A program made the translations under genes and the position numbers. The notes beneath the pieces were generated by a model. That model was not told the DNA's origin, did not search any database, and saw only the letters and a list, made by a program, of their open reading frames with translations. 64,000 nucleotides of DNA from Rhodobacterales bacterium (GTDB taxonomy: Bacteria; Pseudomonadota; Alphaproteobacteria; Rhodobacterales; Rhodobacteraceae): NCBI GenBank assembly GCA_021155205.1, contig JAJNPS010000021.1:248001-312000 (forward strand), in the 5' to 3' direction. Numbering within the stretch: the first letter of the stretch is position 1; each line of letters opens with the position of its first letter. This document shows positions 51,855 through 61,104 of the stretch, one piece after another.

Positions 51855-53894
51855 ATGCGCGCGCGCTGGATCCTTACGCTCACCGTCGCCCTCTGGCTCG
51901 CTGCGCTTGGCCGCGACAAGTTCGATGCGATGATCGACCGGACTGTGTTGCCATCCTTGGCCCTGAACACTTCGGTCGAGGTGCTGGACCGCGACGGCGA
52001 CCTGTTGCGGGCCTATACCGTGTCGGACGGGCGCTGGCGCATGGCGGTGGATCTGGCCGATGTCGATCCGGGCTATCTGGCAATGCTGGTCGCCTTCGAG
52101 GACAAGAGGTTCTACGACCACGGCGGCGTTGATCCCAGGGCCGTCCTGCGTGCGGGCTGGCAGGCTGTCACGTCGGGACATGTCGTGTCCGGCGGGTCCA
52201 CCCTGACGATGCAGGTCGCGCGCCTCTTGGAGGAAACCGGCACCGGGGCCTGGGGCGGCAAGCTGCGCCAGATGCGCGTGGCCCTGGCGCTGGAGCGGCG
52301 GCTGACCAAGGACCAGATCCTGTCTCTGTACCTGCACCTGGCACCCTATGGCGGCAACCTGGAAGGGGTGCGGGCGGCAAGCCTTGCCTATTTCGGCAAG
52401 GAGCCGCGCCGCCTGACCCCGGCCGAGGCGGCGTTGCTGGTCGCGATCCCGCAATCGCCTGAAACGCGTCGGCCCGACCGGGCCGCCGACCGGGCCGAAG
52501 CAGCGCGGGCCAAGGTGCTGGCGCGGGCAGCCATGGCCGACATCATCGACGCCGATCAGGCGCAGGCTGCCTTGACCGAACCCGTTCCCGGCTTGCGCAG
52601 ACCCCTCCCCGCCCTTGCCCCGCATCTGGCTGATCGCGCCCGCGCCGACGATCCTGCCGCCAGACTTATCCGCCTGACCGTCAACCGCAGCTTGCAGCGC
52701 GCCCTGGAAACACTTGCAGCCGACGCCGTCGCCGGACGTGCGGAGGAATTGCAGGTCGCCATCGTCGTCGCCGATCACACGTCCGGCGAAATCCTTGCCT
52801 CTGTCGGCTCTGCCGCGTTCCAGGCCGATGCGCGGCAGGGGTTCGTCGACATGACCCAGGCGCTCCGCAGCCCCGGGTCGACGCTGAAACCGCTGATCTA
52901 TGGCCTTGCCTTCGACGAAGGCCTTGCCCACCCCGAAACCCTGATCGAGGACGCACCCACCGCGTTCGGCACCTATCAGCCGCAGAACTTCGACAAGCTG
53001 TACCGCGGCACGATCCGGGTGCGCGAGGCGTTGCAGATGTCGCTGAACATCCCCGCCGTCAGCCTGACCGAGGCGTTGGGACCGGCGAAACTGCTGGTCG
53101 CGATGCGCCGTGCGGGGATGCGGGCCGAAGTGCCGGGTGCCCAGCCGGGGCTTGCGGTCGCACTGGGCGGCGTCGGCGTGACACTTCAGGACATGGTGCA
53201 ATTGTACGCCACCATCGCGCGGGGCGGCGTGGCGCGGCCCCTGACCTGGCGGATGGAGGGCGCGCCGGCGATGGGCGAACGGGTGCTGTCATCGGTCGCG
53301 GCATGGCAGGTCGCGGACATTCTCGCAGGGCTTGCCCCGCCGCCAGGTGCGCCGCAAAACTGGCTGGCCTACAAGACCGGCACATCCTACGGCAACCGCG
53401 ATGCCTGGGCGATCGGTTTTGACGGGCGGCACGTCGTGGGTGTCTGGATGGGTCGCGCCGATGGTACGCCCGTGCCGGGCGCGTTCGGCGCGGATGTGGC
53501 GGCCCCTGTCTTGTTCCAGGCGTTCAACCGGCTGAAACCCGAACTGGTCCCGCAAGGTCCGCCACCCCCCGCGACGCTGCTGGTGTCAAATGCGCAACTG
53601 CCGCAACCGCTGCAGCGGTTCCGCAGCCGCTCTGCCGCCTTCGACAGGGCCGCCGACGCCCCGCAAGTGACCTTTCCCCCCGACGGCGCCGAAGTGGAAC
53701 TGCTGCCCGAGGGTCTCTTGGTCCGCGTCCGTGGCGGGACGGCACCGTTCACATGGATGGCCGATGGTGTCCCGGTGATCGTGGCGATGCGCGACCGCGA
53801 GGCGATGCTGCCGCTGCCGGGTCAGGGGTATGTGACGCTGTCGGTGATTGATGCCAAAGGGCAATCGGCGAGGGCGACGATCCGGGCGTGGTAG
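51855..53894 (+). CDS. pbpC: Penicillin-binding protein 1C
   Basis: 679 residues: signal anchor (about 1-20), GT51 glycosyltransferase domain (about 45-215: AFEDKRFYDHGGVDPRA with catalytic Glu; GGSTLTMQVARLL), and transpeptidase domain (about 260-545). The transpeptidase has SPGSTLKPLIYG (nucleophile Ser), SLN and KTGTSYGNRDAWAIGF. The C-terminal BiPBP_C domain (about 590-679) is specific to PBP1C. It pairs with the alpha-2-macroglobulin upstream. ATG 51855. Convergent with pheT. Confidence 0.96.
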   Translation: MRARWILTLTVALWLAALGRDKFDAMIDRTVLPSLALNTSVEVLDRDGDLLRAYTVSDGRWRMAVDLADVDPGYLAMLVAFEDKRFYDHGGVDPRAVLRAGWQAVTSGHVVSGGSTLTMQVARLLEETGTGAWGGKLRQMRVALALERRLTKDQILSLYLHLAPYGGNLEGVRAASLAYFGKEPRRLTPAEAALLVAIPQSPETRRPDRAADRAEAARAKVLARAAMADIIDADQAQAALTEPVPGLRRPLPALAPHLADRARADDPAARLIRLTVNRSLQRALETLAADAVAGRAEELQVAIVVADHTSGEILASVGSAAFQADARQGFVDMTQALRSPGSTLKPLIYGLAFDEGLAHPETLIEDAPTAFGTYQPQNFDKLYRGTIRVREALQMSLNIPAVSLTEALGPAKLLVAMRRAGMRAEVPGAQPGLAVALGGVGVTLQDMVQLYATIARGGVARPLTWRMEGAPAMGERVLSSVAAWQVADILAGLAPPPGAPQNWLAYKTGTSYGNRDAWAIGFDGRHVVGVWMGRADGTPVPGAFGADVAAPVLFQAFNRLKPELVPQGPPPPATLLVSNAQLPQPLQRFRSRSAAFDRAADAPQVTFPPDGAEVELLPEGLLVRVRGGTAPFTWMADGVPVIVAMRDREAMLPLPGQGYVTLSVIDAKGQSARATIRAW

Positions 53895-53907
53895 GGGCAA
53901 CAAAGCC

Positions 53908-53981
53908 GCCCACCAAAGCCCGACTGGTGGGCAATGCCTCTCCTCCATCCCTCCCCAAGGGGAGAGGGATGGAGGAGAGGC
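53908..53981. terminator. Double hairpin between convergent pbpC and pheT
   Basis: First hairpin GCCCACCA / TGGTGGGC (53908-53932). Second is a long near-perfect inverted repeat: arms 53936-53956 and 53959-53981 match over 21 bases with a 2-base bulge and only AA in the loop. It lies between two convergent stop codons, so it probably ends both transcripts. The second resembles the GC-rich hairpins at 51.7 kb. Confidence 0.7.
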
Positions 53982-53989
53982 GGGCGTCG

Positions 53990-56407
53990 CTATCCGCGCA
54001 GTACCGCGCCCGTCGCCTTTGTCACCTTGTCGATGACACGCGCCGACACCGCCTCGATCTCGACATCCGTCAGGGTCTTGTCCACCGGCTGCATCCGTAC
54101 CGTCAGCGCGACGGACTTCTTGCCCGCACCCATCTGCGCCTCGGCCTTGTCGCCGGTGAACTGGTCGAACACACGCACGGTCTCGATCAGGGCCTTGTCC
54201 GCGCCGATGGCCGCGTTGACCATGGTCAGCGCGTCGACAGATGTTTCGACGACAAAGGCGAAATCCCGCTCCACCGCCTGCAGATCGGACAGGGTCAGCG
54301 CCGGGCGGGTCGGGGTCTTGACCTTGGGCAAGGGCACGTTCGCGATCAGGATGGTGAAGGCCATCGCCGGGCCTTTCACGTCCATCGCGGCCAGCACGCG
54401 CGGATGCACCTCGCCAAAGGTTGCCATGGTATTCGGTCCAAGCCCGATCACCCCCGACCGGCCGGGATGGAACCACGCGGCGACCTTTCGGCTGACCTGC
54501 GTGCGGGCCGGCGCACCAAGGGCCGCCAGCACTGCTTCGGCGTCCGCCTTGGCGTCATAGGCATCGACCATCCGCCGCGACCCGTGCGGATCGCGCGCCG
54601 CCACCCCTCCGATCAAAAGACCCGTCGCCTGCAAGGCCTGCTCACCTGGCTCGCCGCCATGGAACACCGGACCAATCTCGAACAGCGCGATGTCGGCAAA
54701 GCCGCGGGCCTGGTTGCGCGCCGCCGCCGCCAGCAGCCCCGGCAAAAGGTCGGGCCGCAGATGCGACATTTCCGACGAGATCGGGTTGTCCACCCGCACC
54801 GCATCCGACCCGCCGCCAAACAGCGTGGCCGCCTTTTCGTCGATGAAGCTATAGGTCACGCATTCGTTGTAGCCCAAAGCCGCCAGCGTCCGCCGCGCCG
54901 CCCTTTCGCGCACCTGCACCGGCGTCAGGATCGGCTGCGGCACACCGGGTTCGCGCCGGGGCAGGGGCGTACCTTGCAGTTTCGCCAATGATGCGATGCG
55001 CGCGACTTCCTCCACCAGATCGGCCTCGCCCAGCACATCTGGCCGCCATGTCGGCGGTGTCGCCATGTCGCCGTTCAGCGTGAAGCCCAACGCCTCCAGC
55101 GACCGGCGCTGTTCGGCCTCGGGGATGTCCATGCCGACGAGGCTGATCACCCGCGCAGGGTCCAGCCGATAGGCGCGCGTGGTGTCCAGCGCCGCCCCGT
55201 CCGCGACGACATGGCTTGCCTCGCCGCCGCAGAGGTCCAGGATCATCCGCGTCGCCAGTTCCAGCCCCGGCAGCGTGAAGGCCGGGTCCACCCCGCGTTC
55301 GAACCGATAGCGCGCGTCGGAGTTGATCTTCAGCGCGCGGCCCGTGGCGGCGATGGTGATCGGGTCCCAGTACGCGCTTTCCAGGAACACATCGGTCGTC
55401 TCTGCTGAACAGCCTGATGCCTCGCCGCCCATGATACCGGCCAGCGACTCCACACCGTTGTCGTCAGAGATCGCCATCTGGCCGGGCGACAGCGTGTAGG
55501 TCTTGCCGTCAAGTGCGAGGAACTCTTCGCCCCCCTTGGCCGGATGGATGCGCAGGTCGCCCTTGACCTTGGCGGCATCAAAGACGTGCAGGGGGCGGTT
55601 CAGCCCGATGGTGAAATAATTGGTGATGTCGACCAATACCGAAATCGATCGCAACCCCACCGCCTTGAGCCGCGCCGCCAGCCAGTCGGGCGAGGGGCCG
55701 TTCCTGACACCCCGGATCAGGCGCCCCGCGAAATGCGGGCAGCCTTTGGCCTTCAGCGCCGGATCAATCCGCACTTTAACAGGGCTGTCGAACGATCCCG
55801 CGACGGGCACGATGGCCAAAGGCTTCAGCCGCCCCAGGCCCCGTGCCGCCAGATCGCGCGCAATGCCGCGCACGCCCAGACCGTCGGGGCGGTTCGGCGT
55901 CACCTTGATCTCGATCACCGGATCATTCATCCCCCGGTAGTCCACGAACCGCGCCCCGAGGGGGGCATCCTCGGGCAGCTCGATGATGCCGTCGTGATCC
56001 TCTGACAGCATCATCTCGCGTTCCGAACAGAGCATCCCGTTAGATTCGACGCCCCGGATCACGCCCGGTTTCAGGTCCACCCCGGTCCCCGGCACATGCG
56101 TGCCCGGCGGTGCGAATACCCCTACCAGCCCGGTCCGCGCATTGGGTGCGCCGCAGACCACCTGCACCTCGACCATGGGCGTGCCCGGACCGCCGGGATA
56201 GGTCGCCACGCGACAAACCCGCAACCGATCCGCGTTGGGGTGCTGCGTGGCCTCGATCACCCGCGCGATGCGGAACGCCCCCAGTGCCGCCGCAGGGTCC
56301 GCAACCCCCTCGACCTCAAAGCCCAGATCGGTCAGTGCCTCGGTCAGGGTGTCAAGGTCCGCCGCAGTGTCGAGGTGGTCGCAAAGCCACGAGATCGGGA
56401 ATTTCAT
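53990..56407 (-). CDS. pheT: Phenylalanyl-tRNA synthetase beta subunit
   Basis: 805 residues. N-terminal start MKFPISWLCDHLDT, tRNA-binding EMAP/OB domain (about 40-150), B3/B4 editing domain (HFAGRLIRGVRNGPSPDWLA), B5 domain (YRLDPARVISLVGMDIPEAE), catalytic-like core (VTYSFIDEKAATLFGG; SEMSHLRPDLLPGLL) and C-terminal anticodon-binding FDX-ACB domain (DFAFVVETSVDALTMVNAAI). ATG 56407 is preferred to an ATG two codons upstream. The alpha subunit gene pheS is not in the neighbouring 560 bp. Confidence 0.97.
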   Translation of the reverse strand: MKFPISWLCDHLDTAADLDTLTEALTDLGFEVEGVADPAAALGAFRIARVIEATQHPNADRLRVCRVATYPGGPGTPMVEVQVVCGAPNARTGLVGVFAPPGTHVPGTGVDLKPGVIRGVESNGMLCSEREMMLSEDHDGIIELPEDAPLGARFVDYRGMNDPVIEIKVTPNRPDGLGVRGIARDLAARGLGRLKPLAIVPVAGSFDSPVKVRIDPALKAKGCPHFAGRLIRGVRNGPSPDWLAARLKAVGLRSISVLVDITNYFTIGLNRPLHVFDAAKVKGDLRIHPAKGGEEFLALDGKTYTLSPGQMAISDDNGVESLAGIMGGEASGCSAETTDVFLESAYWDPITIAATGRALKINSDARYRFERGVDPAFTLPGLELATRMILDLCGGEASHVVADGAALDTTRAYRLDPARVISLVGMDIPEAEQRRSLEALGFTLNGDMATPPTWRPDVLGEADLVEEVARIASLAKLQGTPLPRREPGVPQPILTPVQVRERAARRTLAALGYNECVTYSFIDEKAATLFGGGSDAVRVDNPISSEMSHLRPDLLPGLLAAAARNQARGFADIALFEIGPVFHGGEPGEQALQATGLLIGGVAARDPHGSRRMVDAYDAKADAEAVLAALGAPARTQVSRKVAAWFHPGRSGVIGLGPNTMATFGEVHPRVLAAMDVKGPAMAFTILIANVPLPKVKTPTRPALTLSDLQAVERDFAFVVETSVDALTMVNAAIGADKALIETVRVFDQFTGDKAEAQMGAGKKSVALTVRMQPVDKTLTDVEIEAVSARVIDKVTKATGAVLRG

Positions 56408-56966
56408 GTGCAAGGCCTATCTGCAGGTGCAGCGGGGGCTTAGCGCAATCAAGGCAAAAGGCCAAGGCTTTCGGCCCGGCGGTTTCCAATGCGGAAACGG
56501 GTTGTTCCGTGGCGACGAACGGGCAGGTCATAGTTTTGCCCGTCGCGAAACCTAGTGTCACACTCATAGTGTAGTACGATTGGTGGTAATGTGAACGAGT
56601 GTCCTGTTAAGCCGATCAGGCCTTATGGCCTGTCAGAGACCGAACTCAGCGTGCTGTTGGGTCTGGTTGGTGTCGTCCTGGTGATGCTGGTCCATTAAGG
56701 TCGGCCGCCGGAGCCGGTAGGTCCACGTGTCGATGAGGGTCCGATCGACCCCTGCGATGCGCGGCCTGCCGCATGTTCCTTTTCGATGCTGCACCCGCCC
56801 TTTGTCCGCTTTTTCGCGGTTTCCCGGCGCCCCTTCAGCAAAGTGCGCACTTCAACCCAAGATTGTGCCACTCTGCGCATCAGTCCGGTGAAACTTTTCG
56901 CCGAACCCGACCGTAGCTTGCCCTGAAACATCCGGCATGACCGGGCGGCGAGGGAGGATTTTGGGG
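56408..56966. other. Intergenic region upstream of pheT
   Basis: 560 bp between the divergent pheT and cytochrome b561 genes. It contains the small reading frame listed at 56591-56698. Bases 56570-56590 are unusually AT-rich and include TGTAGTACGAT, a possible promoter. Minus-strand open frames here are shadows without ribosome sites. Nothing else recognised. Confidence 0.5.
56591..56698 (+). CDS. Possible 35-residue single-span membrane peptide
   Basis: GTG 56591 to TAA 56698 encodes 35 residues: a polar/basic head (MNECPVKPIRPYGLSETELS) then VLLGLVGVVLVMLVH, a 15-residue hydrophobic span. Composition and length are those of bacterial small membrane proteins. The ribosome site is weak (GGTGG 5 bases upstream), and an overlapping ATG two bases earlier runs straight into TGA. 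Seen only by eye; it could be chance. Confidence 0.35.
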   Translation: MNECPVKPIRPYGLSETELSVLLGLVGVVLVMLVH

Positions 56967-57788
56967 ATGCCGGATACCACTCGACGGCACGGTGCGTTGA
57001 TATACCGCCAGCGTGTCCTGACAAGGCTGACACACTGGACCTGGGCGGTCAGCCTGTTTTTTCTGATGCTGACCGGCCTGCAGATTTTCAACGCCCATCC
57101 GGTCCTTTACCTTGGGAACGAAAGCGGCTTCGGCTATGACAACGCGATCCTCCGCATAGATGCGGTCGAAACTGCGGCGGGATTGCGCGGGGTCACGACA
57201 CTTGGGGGCCTTGAGTTCGACACAACCGGGGCGCTGGGCGTGTCAGGCGACGACGATGTCAGGGCCTTTCCTGCCTGGGCGACGATCCCCTCGACGCAGT
57301 CCCTGGCAACGGGGCGGGTGATCCATTTCTTTTTCGCCTGGCTTCTGGTGGGCACCCTGGCGATCTGGGCCACGGCCAGCCTGATCAACGGGCACCTGCG
57401 CGACCTGATCCCGACACTTGCCGACCTGAAGTCCCTGCCGCGCGACATGGCCGCGCATGCGCGCCTGCGGTTCCACCACACCGCCCGCTACAATGTGCTG
57501 CAGAAACTGGCCTATGCCGGGGTGCTGTTCGTCCTGTTGCCGCTGATGATCCTGACGGGTCTGTCCATGTCGCCGTCGTTCAATGCCACGGCACCGTGGC
57601 TGCTGGACATTTTCGGCGGACGGCAGACGGCGCGCACGATCCATTTCGCAGTGATGGTCCTGTTGGTCGGATTCTTCCTGATCCACATGGCGATGATCCT
57701 GGCGGCCGGGCCGCTGAATGAACTGCGCTCGATCATCACCGGCTGGTACCGGGTAGACCCCGAAGGAGGGCCTCGCCATGACGCTTGA
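56967..57788 (+). CDS. Cytochrome b561-type haem membrane subunit
   Basis: 273 residues with four membrane helices. Haem-ligand His candidates: LTRLTHWTWAVSLFF (helix 1), RVIHFFFAWLLV (helix 2), RFHHTARYN, and ARTIHFAVMVLLVGFFLIHM (helix 4). About 70 residues between helices 1 and 2 form a periplasmic loop. Predicted diheme quinol/cytochrome b subunit. ATG 56967 behind AGGGAGG. The stop overlaps the molybdoenzyme start by 11 bp, so it presumably passes electrons between that enzyme and the quinone pool. Confidence 0.9.
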   Translation: MPDTTRRHGALIYRQRVLTRLTHWTWAVSLFFLMLTGLQIFNAHPVLYLGNESGFGYDNAILRIDAVETAAGLRGVTTLGGLEFDTTGALGVSGDDDVRAFPAWATIPSTQSLATGRVIHFFFAWLLVGTLAIWATASLINGHLRDLIPTLADLKSLPRDMAAHARLRFHHTARYNVLQKLAYAGVLFVLLPLMILTGLSMSPSFNATAPWLLDIFGGRQTARTIHFAVMVLLVGFFLIHMAMILAAGPLNELRSIITGWYRVDPEGGPRHDA

Positions 57789-58563
57789 TCTGTCCCGCCG
57801 GCGGTTTCTGACCGGCGCCGGCCTCGGCGCGTCGGCCCTGGCCCTGTCGGGCTGCAAGGTGCTGGACAGCCTGACCAACTACGACAATCCCCTGCGCAAT
57901 GTGATGGAGGCGGCAAATGGCCTGACCTACCGCACGCAGCGTATGCTGTCGGGCGACGCGCTTGCCCCGGAATACACCCGCGCCGACATCAGGCAGGGCC
58001 AGAAACCGAACGGCACCGTCAACCCGTCCGATGCCGATTATCAGGCGATGGCGGCAAACGGTTTTGCCGACTGGCGGCTGAACATCACCGGCGCTGTCGA
58101 AAGACCCCTGACGCTGACCCTGGCCGACCTGCAGGCGCGCCCGTCGCGGACCCAGATCACCCGGCTCGACTGCGTCGAGGGCTGGTCCTGCATCGCCGAA
58201 TGGACGGGCGTGCCCCTGTCGGCGATCCTGGCCGAGGCTCGGCCCACGGCGGCGGCCCGCTTTGCGATCTTTTACTGCATGGATACACGGGAAAAAACGC
58301 TGTCGGGCGCGGTGAAATATCACGAAAGCATCGACATGGTGGACGCCTATCACCCGCAGACGATCCTGGCTTATGGCCTCAACGGAAAACCGCTGCCGGT
58401 CGCAAACGGCGCGCCCTTGCGGGTGCGGGTCGAACGCCAGCTTGGCTACAAGATGGCCAAGTATGTCCACACGATCGAACTCGCCTCTGTCCTGACCGGC
58501 TATGGCAAGGGCCATGGCAGCTATTGGGCCGACCGGGGATATGAATGGTATGCTGGTATCTGA
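57778..58563 (+). CDS. Exported molybdopterin oxidoreductase, sulfite-oxidase fold
   Basis: 261 residues. N-terminal twin-arginine signal LSRRRFLTGAGLGASALAL, followed by GC (possible lipobox, SGC), then a PF00174 domain. The molybdenum-ligand Cys is in TRLDCVEGWSCIAEWTGVPL; GAPLRVRVERQLGYKMAKYV is the family C-terminal strand. Similar to YedY/MsrP-like catalytic subunits but paired with b561. Folded in the cytoplasm and exported by Tat; substrate unknown (sulfite, sulfoxides and formate-type donors are not distinguishable). Confidence 0.9.
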   Translation: MTLDLSRRRFLTGAGLGASALALSGCKVLDSLTNYDNPLRNVMEAANGLTYRTQRMLSGDALAPEYTRADIRQGQKPNGTVNPSDADYQAMAANGFADWRLNITGAVERPLTLTLADLQARPSRTQITRLDCVEGWSCIAEWTGVPLSAILAEARPTAAARFAIFYCMDTREKTLSGAVKYHESIDMVDAYHPQTILAYGLNGKPLPVANGAPLRVRVERQLGYKMAKYVHTIELASVLTGYGKGHGSYWADRGYEWYAGI

Positions 58564-58693
58564 TCAGACCTGAAACCTGCGATGACCGCCTCCGGCCCGA
58601 AACACAAACCCCGCTTCCGCCCATTCAAGGGATTGTCCCCGGCCTGGCGCCCCAGTATCCCTTTGCGCCGAACCATCCCGCGCGAGGACTGCC

Positions 58694-60427
58694 ATGACCA
58701 ATGCCCGTTTCGACAAATCGAAACTCCCCAGCCGCCATGTGACCGAAGGCCCTGCCCGCGCGCCGCATCGCAGCTATTTCTACGCGATGGGCATTACCGA
58801 GGAGGAGATTCACCAGCCCTGGGTCGGCGTCGCGACCTGCTGGAACGAGGCGGCGCCCTGCAACATCGCGCTGAACCGACAGGCGCAGATCGTCAAGCAC
58901 GGCGTGAAGAAAGGCGGCGGCACCCCGCGCGAGTTCACCACGATCACCGTGACCGACGGCATTGCCATGGGGCACGAAGGCATGCGGTCATCCCTCGCCT
59001 CACGCGATGCCATCGCCGACACGGTGGAGCTGACCATGCGTGGGCATTGCTATGACGCGCTGGTGGGTCTGGCCGGTTGCGACAAATCCCTGCCCGGCAT
59101 GATGATGGCGATGATCCGGCTGAACGTGCCGTCGGTGTTTATCTACGGCGGGTCGATCCTGCCGGGCCGCTACATGGGCCAGGACATCACCGTGCAGGAC
59201 ATGTTCGAGGCAGTCGGCAAGGTCCAGGCCGGCACCATGTCCGAGGCCGAGCTTGAGATCATGGAACGCATCGCCTGCCCGTCCTCCGGTGCCTGCGGCG
59301 CGCAGTATACGGCGAATACAATGGCCTGCGTGTCAGAGGCGATCGGGCTGGCGCTGATGAACTCTTCCGGCGCGCCCGCCCCTTACGAGTCCCGCGACCA
59401 GTACGGCGAGGCGTCAGGCGTCGCGGTGATGAACCTGATCGAAAAGAACATCCGCGCCCGCGATGTGGTGACGCTGAAATCCCTGCAGAACGCCGCCCGC
59501 GTGGTGGCCTGCACCGGCGGGTCCACCAACGCCGCCCTGCACCTGCCTGCGATGGCAAACGAGGCCGGGATCGACTTCGATCTGTTCGACGTGGCCGACA
59601 TCATGCGCGACACGCCCTATTTCGTGGATCTGCGCCCCGGCGGGAAATACGTGGCCAAGGACCTTTACGAGGTCGGCGGCGTGCCGGTGGTGATGAAGGA
59701 ACTGGCCAAGACCGGCCTTTTGCACCTTGATTGCATGACGGCATCCGGTCGCACCCTGGGCGAGGAACTTGACGACATCCGCGGCGAGGCCGATGGCCGC
59801 GTCATTCACACTGTCGCTGCGCCGATCACCAGGACGGGCGGCGTTGTGGGCTTGAAGGGCAACCTTGCGCCCGATGGGGCCATCGTCAAGGTCGCAGGCA
59901 TGACCGAGGCCGAACAGGTCTTTACCGGCCCGGCGCGCGTGTTCGAATGCGAGGAAGACGCCTTTGCCGCCGTGAAGGCCCGCGACTACAGGGAGGGCGA
60001 GGTCATCGTGATCCGCAACGAAGGCCCTGCCGGTGGCCCCGGCATGCGCGAAATGCTTGCGACGACGGCAGCCCTGTCCGGTCAGGGCATGGGCAAGAAG
60101 ATGGCGCTGATCACGGACGGTCGCTTTTCCGGGGCGACGCGCGGGTTCTGCGTCGGCCATGTCGGGCCAGAGGCCGCGCATGGCGGGCCGATCGCGCTGT
60201 TGGAAAACGGGGACATCATCACGCTGAACGCCCTGACCGGCGAGTTGTCGGTAAACCTGACCGATGCCGAACTGGCGGCGCGCAGGGCAGAATGGAAAGG
60301 CCCGCGCAAGACCGCCTATACCAGCGGCGCAGTCCACAAATTCGCGCGTCTGGTCGGTGGCGCGCGCTGGGGCGCGGTGACGCATCCGGGGGCCAGGGCG
60401 GAAAGCCATGTCTACATGGATCAGTAG
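58694..60427 (+). CDS. ilvD: Dihydroxy-acid dehydratase
   Basis: 577 residues; dehydrates dihydroxy-acid precursors in valine, isoleucine and leucine synthesis. Iron-sulfur Cys: VATCWNEAAPCNIAL, LAGCDKSLPG and ACPSSGACGAQYTANTMAC. Catalytic C-terminal Ser/metal region: RFSGATRGFCVGHVGPEAAHGG. ATG 58694, with GAGGA ten bases upstream. The 130 bp before it show no leader-peptide attenuator that I can recognise. The stop overlaps the next gene by 20 bp. Confidence 0.97.
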   Translation: MTNARFDKSKLPSRHVTEGPARAPHRSYFYAMGITEEEIHQPWVGVATCWNEAAPCNIALNRQAQIVKHGVKKGGGTPREFTTITVTDGIAMGHEGMRSSLASRDAIADTVELTMRGHCYDALVGLAGCDKSLPGMMMAMIRLNVPSVFIYGGSILPGRYMGQDITVQDMFEAVGKVQAGTMSEAELEIMERIACPSSGACGAQYTANTMACVSEAIGLALMNSSGAPAPYESRDQYGEASGVAVMNLIEKNIRARDVVTLKSLQNAARVVACTGGSTNAALHLPAMANEAGIDFDLFDVADIMRDTPYFVDLRPGGKYVAKDLYEVGGVPVVMKELAKTGLLHLDCMTASGRTLGEELDDIRGEADGRVIHTVAAPITRTGGVVGLKGNLAPDGAIVKVAGMTEAEQVFTGPARVFECEEDAFAAVKARDYREGEVIVIRNEGPAGGPGMREMLATTAALSGQGMGKKMALITDGRFSGATRGFCVGHVGPEAAHGGPIALLENGDIITLNALTGELSVNLTDAELAARRAEWKGPRKTAYTSGAVHKFARLVGGARWGAVTHPGARAESHVYMDQ

Positions 60428-60998
60428 GGTTGCATCGGCGACCCTGTGGACGGCGCTGGCAGCCTGCGTTCCGGCACTGCCGGACAAGGGTACATCCTCG
60501 ACACGGTCGGTGTCGGTCCTGAACGGGTCGCTGAACGTCGCCGCCGCCCCGGGCTATTGCATCGACCGCCCGGCCAGCCGCGAAACGGATGCGCAGGCGG
60601 TCGTCGTCATCGGCCGCTGTTCGGATCAGTCCGGTGGTCTTGCTGCCATCGTGACGGTGGCGGTCGGCGCGCCGGGATCGGCGGTCAGCCTGATCGAAGG
60701 GCCCTTGGCTTTGGCGGATTACTTTTCCTCGGGCGCCGGGCGGGCCACGCTCAGCCGCAACGGCGATCCTGCATCGGTCCGTATCCGCAGCATCCGCAGC
60801 GAGGGCGGTCGCCTGATCCTGCACCTTGACGATGCCACGACGGGTGAAACCTGGCGCACGCTGTTCGGGCTGCGTGGACGGCTGGTATCGGTGTCTGTCG
60901 CGGGGGCCGCGCCGCAAGGCGGCACGGGAACCGCGGGCAAGGACCTGCTGGACCGCAGCACCTCCGCGATGTTGCGGGCAAACCCCGGAACGATCTGA
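60408..60998 (+). CDS. Putative lipoprotein downstream of ilvD
   Basis: 196 residues. Signal MSTWISRVASATLWTALAAC with lipobox LAAC; the mature part is beta-rich (SVSVLNGSLNVAAAPGYCID; VVVIGRCSDQ; RGRLVSVSVAG) with two Cys that may pair. No family recognised. ATG 60408 lies inside the last codons of ilvD (20-bp overlap), so it is translated from the ilvD message. A long hairpin follows. Confidence 0.75.
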   Translation: MSTWISRVASATLWTALAACVPALPDKGTSSTRSVSVLNGSLNVAAAPGYCIDRPASRETDAQAVVVIGRCSDQSGGLAAIVTVAVGAPGSAVSLIEGPLALADYFSSGAGRATLSRNGDPASVRIRSIRSEGGRLILHLDDATTGETWRTLFGLRGRLVSVSVAGAAPQGGTGTAGKDLLDRSTSAMLRANPGTI

Positions 60999-61001
60999 CC
61001 G

Positions 61002-61042
61002 CGCATCCGGACCCGGCCGTCAGGCGGGTAAATCCGGATGCG
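61002..61042. terminator. Long hairpin after the lipoprotein gene
   Basis: Stem CGCATCCGGA / TCCGGATGCG (10 bp) enclosing an inner stem ACCCG-CC / GG-CGGGT, four bases past the lipoprotein stop. No T-run follows, so it may be a stabiliser or Rho-assisted terminator. Confidence 0.6.
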
Positions 61043-61104
61043 GATGCGTGCTAGACAAGCGTGATAATTGCTGGCAGCACTTTCACCAAAGGCCGTGTCG
61101 GCCG

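Noticed and set aside
58564..58693. Attenuator leader peptide upstream of ilvD
   Set aside because: No run of branched-chain codons in a short frame followed by alternative hairpins.
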